Below are positions 54,706 to 64,000 of a DNA stretch of 64,000 nt, one piece after another. The notes below the pieces were generated by a model that searched no databases, was not told the DNA's origin, and worked only from the letters and a program-made list of their open reading frames with translations. Position numbers and translations under genes: made by a program. Source of the DNA: Diphasiastrum complanatum (taxonomy: Eukaryota; Streptophyta; Lycopodiopsida; Lycopodiales; Lycopodiaceae); the NCBI GenBank assembly GCA_029204225.1, contig CM055094.1, forward strand, positions 7,084,243-7,148,242, given 5' to 3'. Each line of letters starts with the position of its first letter. The stretch's first letter is position 1.

Positions 54706-55676
54706 TTGTTGGAGAGCCACGACATGGATGACTTTCCAGGATCATCTAGCTACAGAGAGCTACAAAGATCAACAAGAGAGAAGACACAACCTGAAAGGTA
54801 TGAAGCAAATTATGCTCTCTTTTCTAGCATTATTCAAAGCAAAGAACCTTCGACTTATAGTGAAGCGAAGGATGATGACATTTGGGTCAAGGCCATGGGA
54901 GAGGAGATGGAGTCAATTGCTAAGCATAGCACATGGGACTTAGTGGGCCAGTTGGCAAGAAACCCATTGGTTGTAAATGGGTATACATGACTAAGTACCA
55001 TGCAGATGGAAGTCTAGCAAAGCACAAAGCAAGATTGGTGATCAAAGGGTATGCACAAAGTAAATGGGTTGACTATGAGGAGACCTTTGCGCCAGTATGT
55101 AAGTGGAATACTCTATGTCTACTTGTTGCTTTAGCTTCACATTTTGGTTGGCCTTTGCATCAGATGGATGTGAAATCTGCTTTTCTAAATGGGGAGTTAG
55201 AAGAAGAGGTGTTCATGGATCAACCTGAAGGCTTTGTAGCAAAAGGACAAAAGAATAAAGTATGTCGCTTGAAGAAAGCACTTTATGGTCTTAAACAGGC
55301 ATCATGTGCGTGGTATAGCAGGATTGATGCCTACTTTTGTTCAAAGGGGCTTGATGAGTCACAACCATTTGATGATATGCTATATAGGCAGTTAGTAGGG
55401 AGCTTGATTTACCTTACCACGACTAGACCAGATATATGCTATGCTGTTGGTATTGTAAGTCAGTTTATGGTAGCACCTACGGAAATGCATTGGAAGGCAG
55501 CTCAGCGCATTTTGCATTATGTCAAAGGCACTTCAGATTATGGCTTGATTTACAGGAAGCATGAGGGTTTACCTGAGTTATGTGGTTATGTGGATGCGGA
55601 TTGGGGAGGTGACTATGACGATCGTAGGTCCACCATAGGGTATGTATTCCAACTTTGTGGCAGTTGCTTTTCCTAG
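54706..55676 (+). pseudogene. pol: copia reverse transcriptase lacking the YVDD region
   Basis: Frame 54706-54990 (PERYEANYALFSSIIQSKEP, WVKAMGEEMESIAKHSTWDL) shifts to 54933-55676: IGCKWVYMTKYHADGSLAKH, YEETFAPVCKWNTLCLLVAL, HQMDVKSAFLNGELEEEVFM and ALYGLKQASCAWYSRIDAYF. After CSKGLDESQ the frame runs directly into DDMLYRQLVGSLIYLTTTRP. By comparison with the 1-6 kb element about 110 residues, including the YVDD catalytic box, are missing, and the frame stays open. RNase H starts (CGYVDADWGGDYDDRRST) before a TAG at about 55674. Confidence 0.9.
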
Positions 55677-56048
55677 TCTAGTAAGAAGCAAAGTACAATT
55701 GCTCTATCCACCACAGAAGCAGAGTCTAAAGCAATGTGTAGTGCAGTACAAGAAGCCATATGGTTGAGACAGATTTTAGAAGAAGTTGGCATGAAACAGA
55801 AAAATCCCACGACTATATATAGTGACAATTAGAGTGGCATTCAGCTAGCAAAGAATCCAGTGTTCCATGCGAGAATCAGACACAGTGAAATTCAGTATCA
55901 CGTTATACGTGAGAGGCTGCTGAGTCATGATATTCATGTTGTTCATTGTAGTACTGAAGAACAACTAGCTGATATTTTCACTAAGCCACTTGTTAGAGAA
56001 AAGTTTGATAAGTCTGGATCAAAGCTTTCTGTACTTAAAGTTTCTTGA
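55677..56048 (+). pseudogene. pol: copia RNase H, C-terminal part
   Basis: Continuing past the TAG: SKKQSTIALSTTEAESKAMC, AVQEAIWLRQILEEVGM, IYSDN, a second TAG, SGIQLAKNP, then 55860-56048 with RHSEIQYHVIRERLLSHDIH and EEQLADIFTKPLVREKF. It ends about 45 bp before the purine tract. Two stops make it inactive. Confidence 0.85.
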
Positions 56049-56102
56049 CTTTAAAGCTATGTATATGACTGTATAAAAAGTAGACTCTGCTTTAAGAGAG
56101 AG

Positions 56103-56357
56103 AGTTAGAATTAAAGTAGAATCACTGTGTACTGTACTGTGGTTCCTATCAGTCAATAAGGATCAGTTGGCCTCGCCACGAGGTGAGTTGACGGGTCCCG
56201 TCAACGGCATGCATGGGCTGCCTGAGTGAAGAACTATATGTATAGTGTATTTTCATTTTGAGAAATACAGTTGCTACGTGAGCTTGGTGTGGAGAGTGTT
56301 TTTTGTCTGTGTTACTGTGTAGCATGATCTGTGTTCTGTTCGAAGCAAATTCTAAGT
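56103..56357 (+). repeat. 3' LTR (255 bp)
   Basis: AGTTAGAATTAAAGTAGAATC to GCAAATTCTAAGT, preceded by the purine run TTTAAGAGAGAG. Slightly shorter than the 5' LTR because of a deletion around GACGGGTCCCGTCAACGGC. Confidence 0.88.
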
Positions 56358-58500
56358 CAAAGTTCTGCTAAATTTTTCGAAAATTCAGTTGTCATTCTTG
56401 GAACCATTATGATTCGTTATCCAATTGAGTGCTCTGGGATACAATCACTAATGAATGGAGTTTATTTCTCAATTGAGAAATACTCATACAAGAATTTTGT
56501 ATATCCTATGCACATGATTTTTTTTCTGATGAATCCAAATGATTTATAAATCATGTGTCTTACAAGCAATACACACAAAACAAACAGTTTCTGGTGAATT
56601 CTCTTCACACTGTCCATTTTACCAATTAACTTCCACAGGAGTAAACCAACTACTCAAGTCAATTGCCAATGATTTAGAAATCTCAAATGTGTAGGTGCAG
56701 ATTTTAATTATACTAGTATAACACCACATTTAGATCCTTATCCAAATTATTTTTAAGTTAATCAACAACTCTTTCATAGAAAGATCCGTTAACTCTGCAA
56801 GTATCTATTCCAACAATACTTGACCATATGTCTATGTTCACCGACTAGGTTAAGTGCACCAAATAATCCTAGTAACTAGGAATACATAGTAGATCCATAC
56901 AAGATAAACTGTGCACATATGAGAATAATCTCACTATGACCCAGTACATAAACACATATGTCCTTATCTGGCAGATTCCTCCAAAATCCGCATATGTTAC
57001 TCTCATATCTCACTAAGAATCTTGTAACTCAGCTACAAAAGAATTCTATTTCTCATGAGTAAATAACATATCTGGGAAATCTCTGAGACTGGGAACACAT
57101 CCTCTCTCACGAGTTTTCCAACCCATTGACAACTTTGAACCAAAATTTCACCCAATCAACCCCTCCCTAATCCTAGTACTCCAACTAAGATTAGGTTGAT
57201 TTAATACATACATTCCAATAATCAAGTTCACTTTTATCTCTCACAAACCTAGGATTAGCGACCTTTGATCTTACCCAGTACTACTTATAATGATTTTTAA
57301 TTTCAATCCATCTCCAGTTCCAAATTGTTCCACACAATCCCAAGTGAATTTCTCACAAATCTATGCAACTAATAGGTCCTTTAATAGAATCTTACTCATC
57401 ACTTCATCCCTCCTTTTAATAGAAATTTTCAATTTCTTATAAAAGTTTGCTAGAGAGATGACAAAGGAAAATATCAGAATTGTGAAAAGTATGATAATAA
57501 GTGCCTTCCAAATAGGATTCACTCTATTATACCCAAGACTTTTTCTTTAGATATTCTCAATACGAGTGATAGTAATTATCATCTATTTGAGACCTATCTA
57601 TGCATAAGAGACAATTTGAGATTAAAAAAATAAAAATACCAACATCTTGGAGCATTCCAAATTCCAAGCCTTATCCAAGTAGTAATTCACATGATTATAA
57701 ACAGTCCTTCAGAAAAGAAATAATTTTCATACTGGAAGGATCATATGAATTAAACTGATGTCCCAATTTGAGAAATTTAAAAGAAGTAAGGGTATTATAA
57801 AAGGTGAGAAATAGCGTTAAGGGTTCTCTGATTTCATAAATTATGAGATACCCATTAATGGGTCCAGACTAAATCTCAAGATTTTCCAAAATACCCTTCA
57901 AATAACCAATGGCCAATTTTTTCCATATCAAGAATAGGTTCTCAAATTTACCATTGACAATTAGATCTTTACGTCCTAGAATTCCCTTTTCAAAATTACT
58001 GATGTTCCATACCACCAACTCTTCCTTCCACATAATCCTTAACTGCCATATCTAATAATCTAGAATTCAACCAATTTATCTGGATTTCCTATACCAGGTA
58101 TAGGCACATATCTATTCCACCAAGCACTGGAGTATCCTCCAATTTTGTACCTATGGATCATAGTAATTCACTTACAAAATTGCAATTTAATAAGAATTTT
58201 CACATGGTTTCACCATCACATTAAACAACCCTTTTGGTTGGTACCAAGATTCACAAATTCCTACCATTTGAGAGTTCTCACTCCTAGAAATAAGGCTCTG
58301 AACAGCTTAATGTGAATCAAGTATCAATTCTCACCTCCCTATCACATAGGGATTTTCAAAAACTTAAAATACATACCAAAAATTTACTATCATTGGTGTC
58401 CTTTTTTCTTCTTCCCTTATATTTTTCGGTCTCCCAAAAAATAAGGTACTAGAAACTCCTTGGACACAAGTAAATGCTAGGCTGCTTCCCTTTTATTACA
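56358..58500. other. Unassigned AT-rich repeat-like DNA
   Basis: Only 56358-56480 is placed: it continues the repeat family interrupted by the copia element (see 46640-46850). The remainder has no protein-like frame on either strand and no obvious internal repeat. Confidence 0.45.
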
Positions 58501-58502
58501 CT

Positions 58503-58980
58503 GGCTTAAGCATCACTCCGTTAAAGTCGCTTGTAACTAATGGAAAATCCATAAAATTTGGATTAGGGTACATCTTTTATGATATTCGACATGAAAGTTT
58601 TGTTGAATAAAGAGCTACCTCCAAATATATTATCTACCGTGCCGTCTGCCACATAACTAGAAATGATCTCGGTCAGCTTGTTAGATTCACACCCTCTGCT
58701 CTCCAGTGCCTTCAGGAAGCTGCTGAGGACTATATGAGCTTTTTTTTTTTAAAGATTCATTTTTGCTTGTTATTCATTCTAAGAGAGTCACCATTATGCC
58801 TAAGAACTTTTAGTTACTGATGAGAATGAGGGAGAGATTTTGCAAGTTACACACGTCTCAGCCTGCTGCTCCTAGACCTGTTCCTCTAGATAGGCCTGAA
58901 CTTCCTACCAAGCGTCGTAGGAAGCAGGTAGCCCCCAAGAGAGCCCCGAAGAAAGTAAGGACGGTAGATACCACCGATAT
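58503..58980 (+). pseudogene. Second divergent histone H3-fold sequence (CENH3-like loop)
   Basis: In one frame from 58503: KSLVTNGKSIKFGLGYIFYD, IRH, a TAA (58608-58610), [37 protein letters not shown], a T-run region [24 protein letters not shown], a TAG (58811-58813), LLMRMRERF. This parallels H3 from the end of its tail to [65 protein letters not shown]. The alpha1-alpha2 spacing is one residue longer than in H3 and matches CENH3, and RFTPSAL resembles CENH3 RWTP-AL. The T10 run seems to have added a residue. Instead of stopping, the frame continues into a basic stretch (LPTKRRRKQVAPKRAPKKVR). Two stops imply decay. Confidence 0.8.
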
Positions 58981-59940
58981 GCAAAGCCTAATCTGGATGC
59001 AAATGTAGATAATACTGTCCTAGATAAGGTTGTAAATATAGCTACATCGATTTTGGATACTCCTATAATTCCTGTAGATACTACTCATCCACCTCCTCCT
59101 CCTCCTTCAAATCTTCATACATATATAGATTTCGATGATTATCTTAAATTTGAGAAGGACATAGTCGATGCTATAGATAGAATTGGTACTCCATTTTGTT
59201 TTAGAATAGAGAAACTTGACTTTAGTATAGATTATAGAGTTGTTGATTGTTTGGATCTAAAAAATAGATGGGCTTCTATCACTGATCATGTAATAGAGTC
59301 TGGGATTACACTCTTGCAATATGACATTGCAAGATATCCATCCAATGAATTGCTGGTGCTCAGTAACCTTTTGCTTCATGCCTTCAAGGAGAATAACGAC
59401 ACATTGTCACAATGTTTGACTAGTGGATTCACACCAGCAACAAAATACATGGTCGTGCCTTATCATACCAAATAAGATATGTTAAATGCTCAATGGAAAT
59501 AGTTCTCAAAATTACAGCTAATGAGCTTTCTATCTTATTTTATAGTGACCACTGGAGTTTAAACCTGATTTCTATTAAGAGATATGTAGATAATATTGTT
59601 AAAGGTTTTTGTGTCAAGATGAACTCGGCTAGCAATACGCATAAGGATGTAGATATATATTTGCCATATTTAAGTAAATATATTCCAACATATGTTGCCC
59701 ACTCAGTGGACTGGCAGTTTGGAGGTAAATTCTATCTTTCTTAACAACATTTGAAATTAGTATTCTAATGTATTTGTTTCATTCTAATTCATTCTATTTC
59801 TTGATTGATTTCTTGTGTGATGAATTTTTTCGCAGTCACCCCAACAAAATGATTCATTCAGCTGTGGATGGTATACATTATATAATGCAAAGTTATTTTT
59901 TGAGTGGTTCAACCTTCAGGAAGATGTTGATATTTCTAAG
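58981..59940 (+). pseudogene. Ulp1/C48-like cysteine protease domain downstream of the H3 fold
   Basis: After a frame change near 58980: AKPNLDANVDNTVLDKVVNI, a proline run, HTYIDFDDYLKFEKDIVDAI and then RWASITDHVIESGITLLQYD, typical of the C48 N-terminal helix (W-xD-VI). After a TAA (59473): NELSILFYSDHWSLNLISIK, with His in DHW (59550-59552). An intron-like gap (GTAAAT at 59725 to TTTTTTCGCAG at 59835) precedes SPQQNDSFSCGWYTLYNAKL, with the oxyanion Gln and nucleophile Cys (59863-59865). The usual Asp position reads MNSA, that is Asn. Such proteases remove SUMO, and related genes are known as transposon passengers in plants. The splice phase is off by one base, so this copy is probably broken. 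Confidence 0.65.
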
Positions 59941-61038
59941 GTAATTAATTTTGTTTATTCTTATTTTTGGAATCATAATTAGTTTTCTATTTTGTTGAGT
60001 ATTTCCATCTGTACGGGATTTTGGCCAGTACTCTTTTTTTTTCATTGATTCTTGTAGGTCTTGTCTTGCATTAATACTATCTTTTTCGCCCACCAAGTAT
60101 TTCCATATTGATTCACCCACATTTTTGAATATATGCATAGGATCAAACAAGTGATTGATCAAAAGTTTATTCCAATATGGTAGACAATGAAAGATAGATA
60201 GTCTTTTCATACCATTGATTGACTTGGCCTCAGATTCAATCTAGAGCTTGTGCCAATCTGCCATGGACATTCTCTTTGGAGGCATCCTTGTTTCCGTCTT
60301 TCCTCCAAATCCTCTTCTTTGTGTATGTTGAAACAAATGATCCTCATGCACTGATGTGAGTGTCGAGCATCAATATTCGGTCCACAAATGAGACACGCGT
60401 GATATCTGGAAGTTGTAAAACCTCAAAAAATCAAATGCAATTCGTGCTACTTGTAGATCAAAAAATTAAACATAAATAGCGAATATAGAAAAAGTAAATA
60501 TATAGAAAATACAGATGATCTCATATTCTAGTAACCTGAACAATCACCCAATCCTAGATAGTCATGCATTGTCCACATTAGAATTGAGCGCAACAAAAAG
60601 TTGTTGTCTTGTATTGGACGTGAGATGTCATACACTTGGACACCCTTCTATAATAGCTCCAATTCTTCAACTAATGGTGCAAGGTAGACATCCATATTTT
60701 TTACTTTGTGTTTTCCAAGAATTGATATTGCTAACATGAGATGTCCTTTTTATAGTTAGCCAAGGTGGAATGTTGTAGTTGACCAACACCACTGGCCAAG
60801 TAGACCACGTGCTTGACATCTTGCCAAAGTGATTCACCCCATCTGTTGCAAGTCCAAATCTTATGTTTCTAGATTCACTTGCAAAACATGGATACTCTTT
60901 GACAATGTGTTTCAATGCAGGATAATCTGAGGGTACTCTCATAATCCCATTTGAAGAATAGTGGCTAGCATGCCAATTCATCAGTTTTGCAAGGGATTTG
61001 CAACGAAACAATCGTTGCAATCATGGAATTATTGGAAG
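59893..61038 (-). pseudogene. CACTA (En/Spm) tnp2 transposase fragment, second copy
   Basis: The minus-strand frame 61020-60667 reads RLFRCKSLAKLMNWHASHYS, ALKHIVKEYPCFASESRNIR, FGLATDGVNHFGKMSSTWST and NYNIPPWLTIKRTSHVSNIN. After a shift come VYDISRPIQDNN and MWTMHDYLGLGDC (about 60640-60540), a gap that looks like an intron, then LPYWNKLLINHLFDPMHIFK and SINARQDLQESMKKKEYWP (60210-59980). It is closely related to the copy at 32.2-33.0 kb over the shared part, and extends farther toward the C-terminus. It is convergent with the H3/C48 sequence, whose end overlaps its last codons. Confidence 0.88.
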
Positions 61039-61052
61039 AACCCAACAAATCT

Positions 61053-62199
61053 TGTATAGCCGGAATACAATCTTTATCGAGGATCTGTTTGTCGACATCG
61101 AAGGCAAGGATATTGTTCCAGGAGAACCTTCATCACCTACCATCGACATGACTATCTGAGCTTTTGGCTTAGGCGTGTCCATTGTCAACCCACTTTTTGA
61201 CAGTGAATCAGATGAAGAATGGTTCATCAGTCAAATCCTCCCAGAAGATCAAGCCAAGTGCGCACACATCCCACAAGGTATGCTCCTGAGATTGCATGTC
61301 TCTTGATACAGGAACCGACAATAGTCGAAGAGGCACTCAGCCAACTAGACTTTGATCTCTGGAGGGAAGCTACGGACAGAGAGTATTCCTCTCTTATCAA
61401 GAACCAGACATGGTCACTAGTCGAAGCTCCTATTAGCTACAATATCATTGATTGCAAATGGATCTTCAAGATCAAATACAATGCCAATGGAGCAATTGAT
61501 TGAAGGAAGGCAAGAATGGTAGCACAAGGATTCACTCAGATCCCCAACGTTGACTACAGCGAGACTTTCAGTCCAGTAGTCAAACATTCGTCGATCCGAG
61601 CACTCTTGTCTTATGTTGCAGTTGTCGACCTCGAAGTACATCAACTTGATGTACAAACAGCTTATCTGAATGGAGTTATACAAGAAGACATCTACATGAT
61701 CCAGCCCGAAGGATACGTTCTGGAAGGTATGAAGAATCATGTCTGTAAACTCCACAAAGCACTTTATGGCTTGAAACAGTCTACTAGAGCTTGTTTTCAA
61801 AGGATCAACACATTTCTCATCGAACAAGGTTTCAAACGAAGCACTGTAGATTGCAACGTCTATTTCAAGTCAGTGCAGCAATCCTTCATTATCATCACCT
61901 TATATGTGGATGATACGTTTTTTTTCAGCAACAATACCAATTTGGTTAAGGATTCTAAGGAGATGCTATTTTCAGAGTTTGACATGACTGATCTGGGCGA
62001 AGCTCACTTCTATCTGGGCATTCAGATCCATAGAGACAGATCGAGACGACTGATTTATATCACTCAACAAAGATATCTTCACAACGTTCTTGATAGATAC
62101 AATCTAATGAATTGTAAATTAGCTCACTCACCGATGAATTTGTCCTACATTTGTCAAAGGACCAATGTCCCTAGACCAAGCAGAAAGAGGAGCAGATGA
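61053..62199 (+). pseudogene. pol: copia integrase C-terminal end and reverse transcriptase
   Basis: It starts abruptly with TIFIEDLFVDIEGKD, an integrase C-terminal segment shared with 21.3 kb, 15 bp from tnp2 sequence. Stops and shifts follow. The RT reads DLWREATDREYSSLIKNQTW, IIDCKWIFKIKYNANGAID (then TGA at 61501), RKARMVAQGFTQIPNVDYSE, HQLDVQTAYLNGVIQEDIYM and ALYGLKQSTRACF. The catalytic box is intact: LYVDDTFFF. EFDMTDLGEAHFYLGIQIHR and IYITQQRYLHNVLDRY complete the domain. The element's 5' half, gag, protease and integrase core are absent. Confidence 0.9.
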
Positions 62200-62866
62200 G
62201 AGAGTAGCTTTATCGATCGATACTTGGATCTCTCATGTATGCAATGGTCTGTACAAGACCTGATATCTCTTTTGTAGTAATCCCACTCAGCCAATATATG
62301 GCTAATCTTGGCATTACCCATTGGAAGGCTCTTATGTCATGAGGTATATTCGAGCCGTGGACGAGTACATCAGCTATGGAGAAGTCAGCAACGACAATCT
62401 TCATCAGCTCAGTGGATATTCTGATGCAAGCTGGAGAGGATATGTAGATAATCAAAAGTCCACATCTGGATTTACATTCTTCTTCAATGACGGTCCTATC
62501 TCATGGAACAGTCGTAAGCCAACCTCTATCGCTCTTTCTTCTACAGAAGTAGAATACATCATTGCCACTTCTCAATCTATTAAAAAAGCGTTTTGGTTGA
62601 AAAATTTATTGTCAGACATTAATTTGTATCAATTCAACCCCACAATTTTATTCTCTGATAATCAGAGTGCTATTGCCTTATCGTCCAACCCTAGATTTCA
62701 CTCTAGGAGTAAGCACATTGAAATCAAATATCACTACATCAGGGGCAAGGTTCTAAAAAAGGAAGTGAGCTTAACGTACTGTAGAACGCAGGACATGGTT
62801 GCAGATATATTCACAAAGGCATTAAGTGTTAATGTACACAACAAGTTTTGTTCATTGCTTGGTTGA
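62200..62866 (+). pseudogene. pol: copia RNase H
   Basis: A short broken stretch (about 62200-62330: YAMVCTRPDISFVV-like) precedes the open frame 62321-62866: HQLSGYSDASWRGYVDNQKS, TSGFTFFFNDGPISWNSRKP, IALSSTEVEYIIATSQSIKK, AFWLKNLL, LFSDNQSAIALSSNPRFHSR, SKHIEIKYHYIRGKVLKKEV and MVADIFTKALSVNVHNKF. All the usual RNase H motifs are present. It ends about 30 bp before the purine tract. Confidence 0.92.
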
Positions 62867-62894
62867 AAGATCAAGGCATTCACGGATCCAGATT

Positions 62895-62903
62895 AAGGAG
62901 GGG
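62895..62903 (+). other. Polypurine tract
   Basis: AAGGAGGGG immediately before TGTTGAATTTATC, the presumed LTR start. Confidence 0.8.
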
Positions 62904-63700
62904 TGTTGAATTTATCTCCTTTACTCTCCTAAATCCTATGTAATCTGCCTCCATTCATGATGCTATATTTTTACTCATGTTGTCACACAGTCTGCATATT
63001 TACATGTAAAATAAGACAGACGAATAAAACATGACTGTCTACATAAATACAAGTAAATTTCCACAGGAGAAAAAGGTGGAAAAAAAGACGACACTGTGTT
63101 TTTACACGTGATTTGTTACAGGCAAAAAAGCCGACACTGCCCTACAAATGCCGAAGGTGCCCTAATAAAAAAGTGAAGGTACCTTGTAGATCAAATCTTA
63201 AGGCATTTGTTAGAGTGTCACATTTTTCGCATCCTCACCAACGTTCATTTCAGCGAAGGCTGACGTCGCAGCCTTATCATGCTCATCCCATGCAATTGTG
63301 CAAAGAAATTTGACAACGACAGTAGCCACTCACGATCTCCCATAGACAACACATCCACTTTGTACTTTTTTCATCTGCACACCTGTAAAATTATGTATAT
63401 ATATATATTGAATACCATTTTGTGTATTCGGCATGTGAGAGAAATTAAATGAGAAACTAGCAACAAGCATAATAGCATCAAAAGCTTATCAGAGATAGAC
63501 AAAGTAGATGCTTTTGCGCATCAATTTTTTGTATTTTCAATAATAGGAGTATTTCTTTCATAGATTGGATTAGCTTTGTGAAGCACGCGATTTCATTCGC
63601 TGTTGTCTTGTGCTCACCAACATTACTGACTTGTATATTTTGCTATACTTAATCTGATTACAGCTCTGTTTGTTCTACATTCAGGTTTGTGTCAATATTG
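62904..63700 (+). repeat. 3' LTR of the 61-63 kb copia element (right end uncertain)
   Basis: It begins TGTTGAATTTATCTCC after the purine tract. It contains a GCCGAAGGTGCC...TTAAGGCATTTG stretch (63140-63205) reminiscent of the 41.5 kb tandem repeat and a TATATATATATAT run at about 63397. No second copy is in the window, so the right end (here set near 63700) is a guess. Confidence 0.5.
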
Positions 63701-64000
63701 CTATGTTTTTTCTACATTTTGTTTGACTCTCTTATTGCTCAATCTGGTAGTCTGTTCTTAGCGAATTATTATTAGTCTAATTATTTATGACTAGTATTTA
63801 ATCTTGTCTTTTGCGACTAAATCGCGACGGATTATTAGTCGAGTTCAGTCTAGCTCTTCGTAAATAATTCGCGACTAATAATTTGTCTAGTTGTTCACAA
63901 CAAATTATCTTTCTAATGTTTTGTTGCTTAATGTTTGGCTACGTAATCAGATCGAACGTGATTTCAGACATTGACATTCTCTTCGTGTCTGATAGGCGTA
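63700..64000. other. Unassigned end of window
   Basis: AT-rich sequence with several CGCGAC/GTCGCGA-like and ACTAGTCTAATTATT words (63780-63900) in both orientations (GCGACTAAATCGCGAC; TTCGCGACTAATAATT). Nothing further can be supported. Confidence 0.35.

Larger units (their letters stand above)
51176..56357 (+). mobile_element. Ty1/copia retrotransposon, plus strand, internally deleted
   Basis: 5' LTR 51176-51444, tRNA-iMet primer-binding site 51445-51457, long leader, gag (52769), protease/integrase (53230), RT (54706-55676), RNase H (to 56048), purine tract (about 56093-56102) and 3' LTR 56103-56357. Flanks TAAAG (51171-51175) and CAAAG (56358-56362) are the probable 5-bp target duplication with one change, and a related unoccupied copy of the site exists at 46707. 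LTR ends are AG(C/T)TAGAATT and AATTCTAAGT rather than TG...CA. Integrase and RT cores have large in-frame gaps, so it cannot act autonomously. Confidence 0.9.

Noticed and set aside
1-64000. tRNA or rRNA genes
   Set aside because: Only short tRNA-iMet-complementary primer-binding sites were seen; no cloverleaf-length or rRNA-like sequence was recognised.

Overview
This 64 kb window looks like repeat-dense, intergenic nuclear DNA of a land plant with a large genome. The evidence is Ty1/copia and Ty3/gypsy retrotransposons primed by initiator-methionine tRNA, CACTA (En/Spm) tnp2 transposase, Helitron helicase, plant-style TATA boxes, GT-AG intron-like spacing, AT-rich spacers and microsatellites. 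I see no rRNA or tRNA gene, no CRISPR array, no bacterial operon and no clearly intact host gene. I cannot name the species. Almost every reading frame carries stops, frameshifts or lost catalytic residues.

Layout. 1-6671: a minus-strand copia element with a 5-bp target-site duplication (CAGAA) and an unusual three-LTR structure, inserted into an older coding-like sequence that resumes at 6672 and runs to about 9.6 kb. 9.7-11.65 kb: LTR-like DNA, then a Helitron N-terminal fragment (+). 11.65-15.77 kb: 5'-truncated minus-strand copia, abutting a dispersed repeat whose second copy is at 36.28-36.81 kb. 16.4-19.6 kb: LTR-like promoter, (AC)n and GT-rich tracts, a telomere-like stretch, and a Helitron helicase C-terminal fragment (-). 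20-21.7 kb: LTR-like DNA and a copia fragment (-). 22.3-23.85 kb: GC-richer tandem DNA with recurring small hairpins. 24.0-25.2 kb: gypsy integrase (+), then a degenerate T-rich array. 26.1-27.8 kb: a long hairpin and a divergent histone H3-like gene (-) with its own TATA box. 28.2-30.3 kb: unrecognised coding remnants (-). 31.3-36 kb: gypsy remnant (+) with a CACTA tnp2 fragment (-) inside it. 37-37.8 kb: more gypsy pieces. 38.9-41.9 kb: truncated copia (-) with a probable 1.07 kb LTR. 42.1-42.8 kb: palindromic motif cluster and a gag scrap. 44.66-45.49 kb: foldback/MITE-like element. 46-51 kb: mostly unassigned, with a possible LINE scrap. 51.18-56.36 kb: copia (+) with both LTRs but in-frame loss of integrase and reverse transcriptase cores. 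58.5-59.94 kb: a second histone H3-fold sequence followed by a Ulp1/C48-like cysteine protease domain (+). 59.9-61.04 kb: tnp2 fragment (-). 61.05-62.87 kb: copia RT/RNase H (+) with the start of its 3' LTR at 62904.

The most unusual content is the pair of divergent histone H3-fold sequences embedded in transposon debris. One (27630-26375, minus) starts with an H3-tail-like MARTKQIAR and ends at the canonical H3 C-terminus, with a roughly 300-codon insertion-like tail between. The other (58503-58840, plus) runs toward a desumoylase-like protease domain. Both are interrupted by stops, so they are best treated as degenerate copies. Whether they belong to a mobile family that carries H3-like proteins is inference, testable by searching the rest of the genome for intact relatives.
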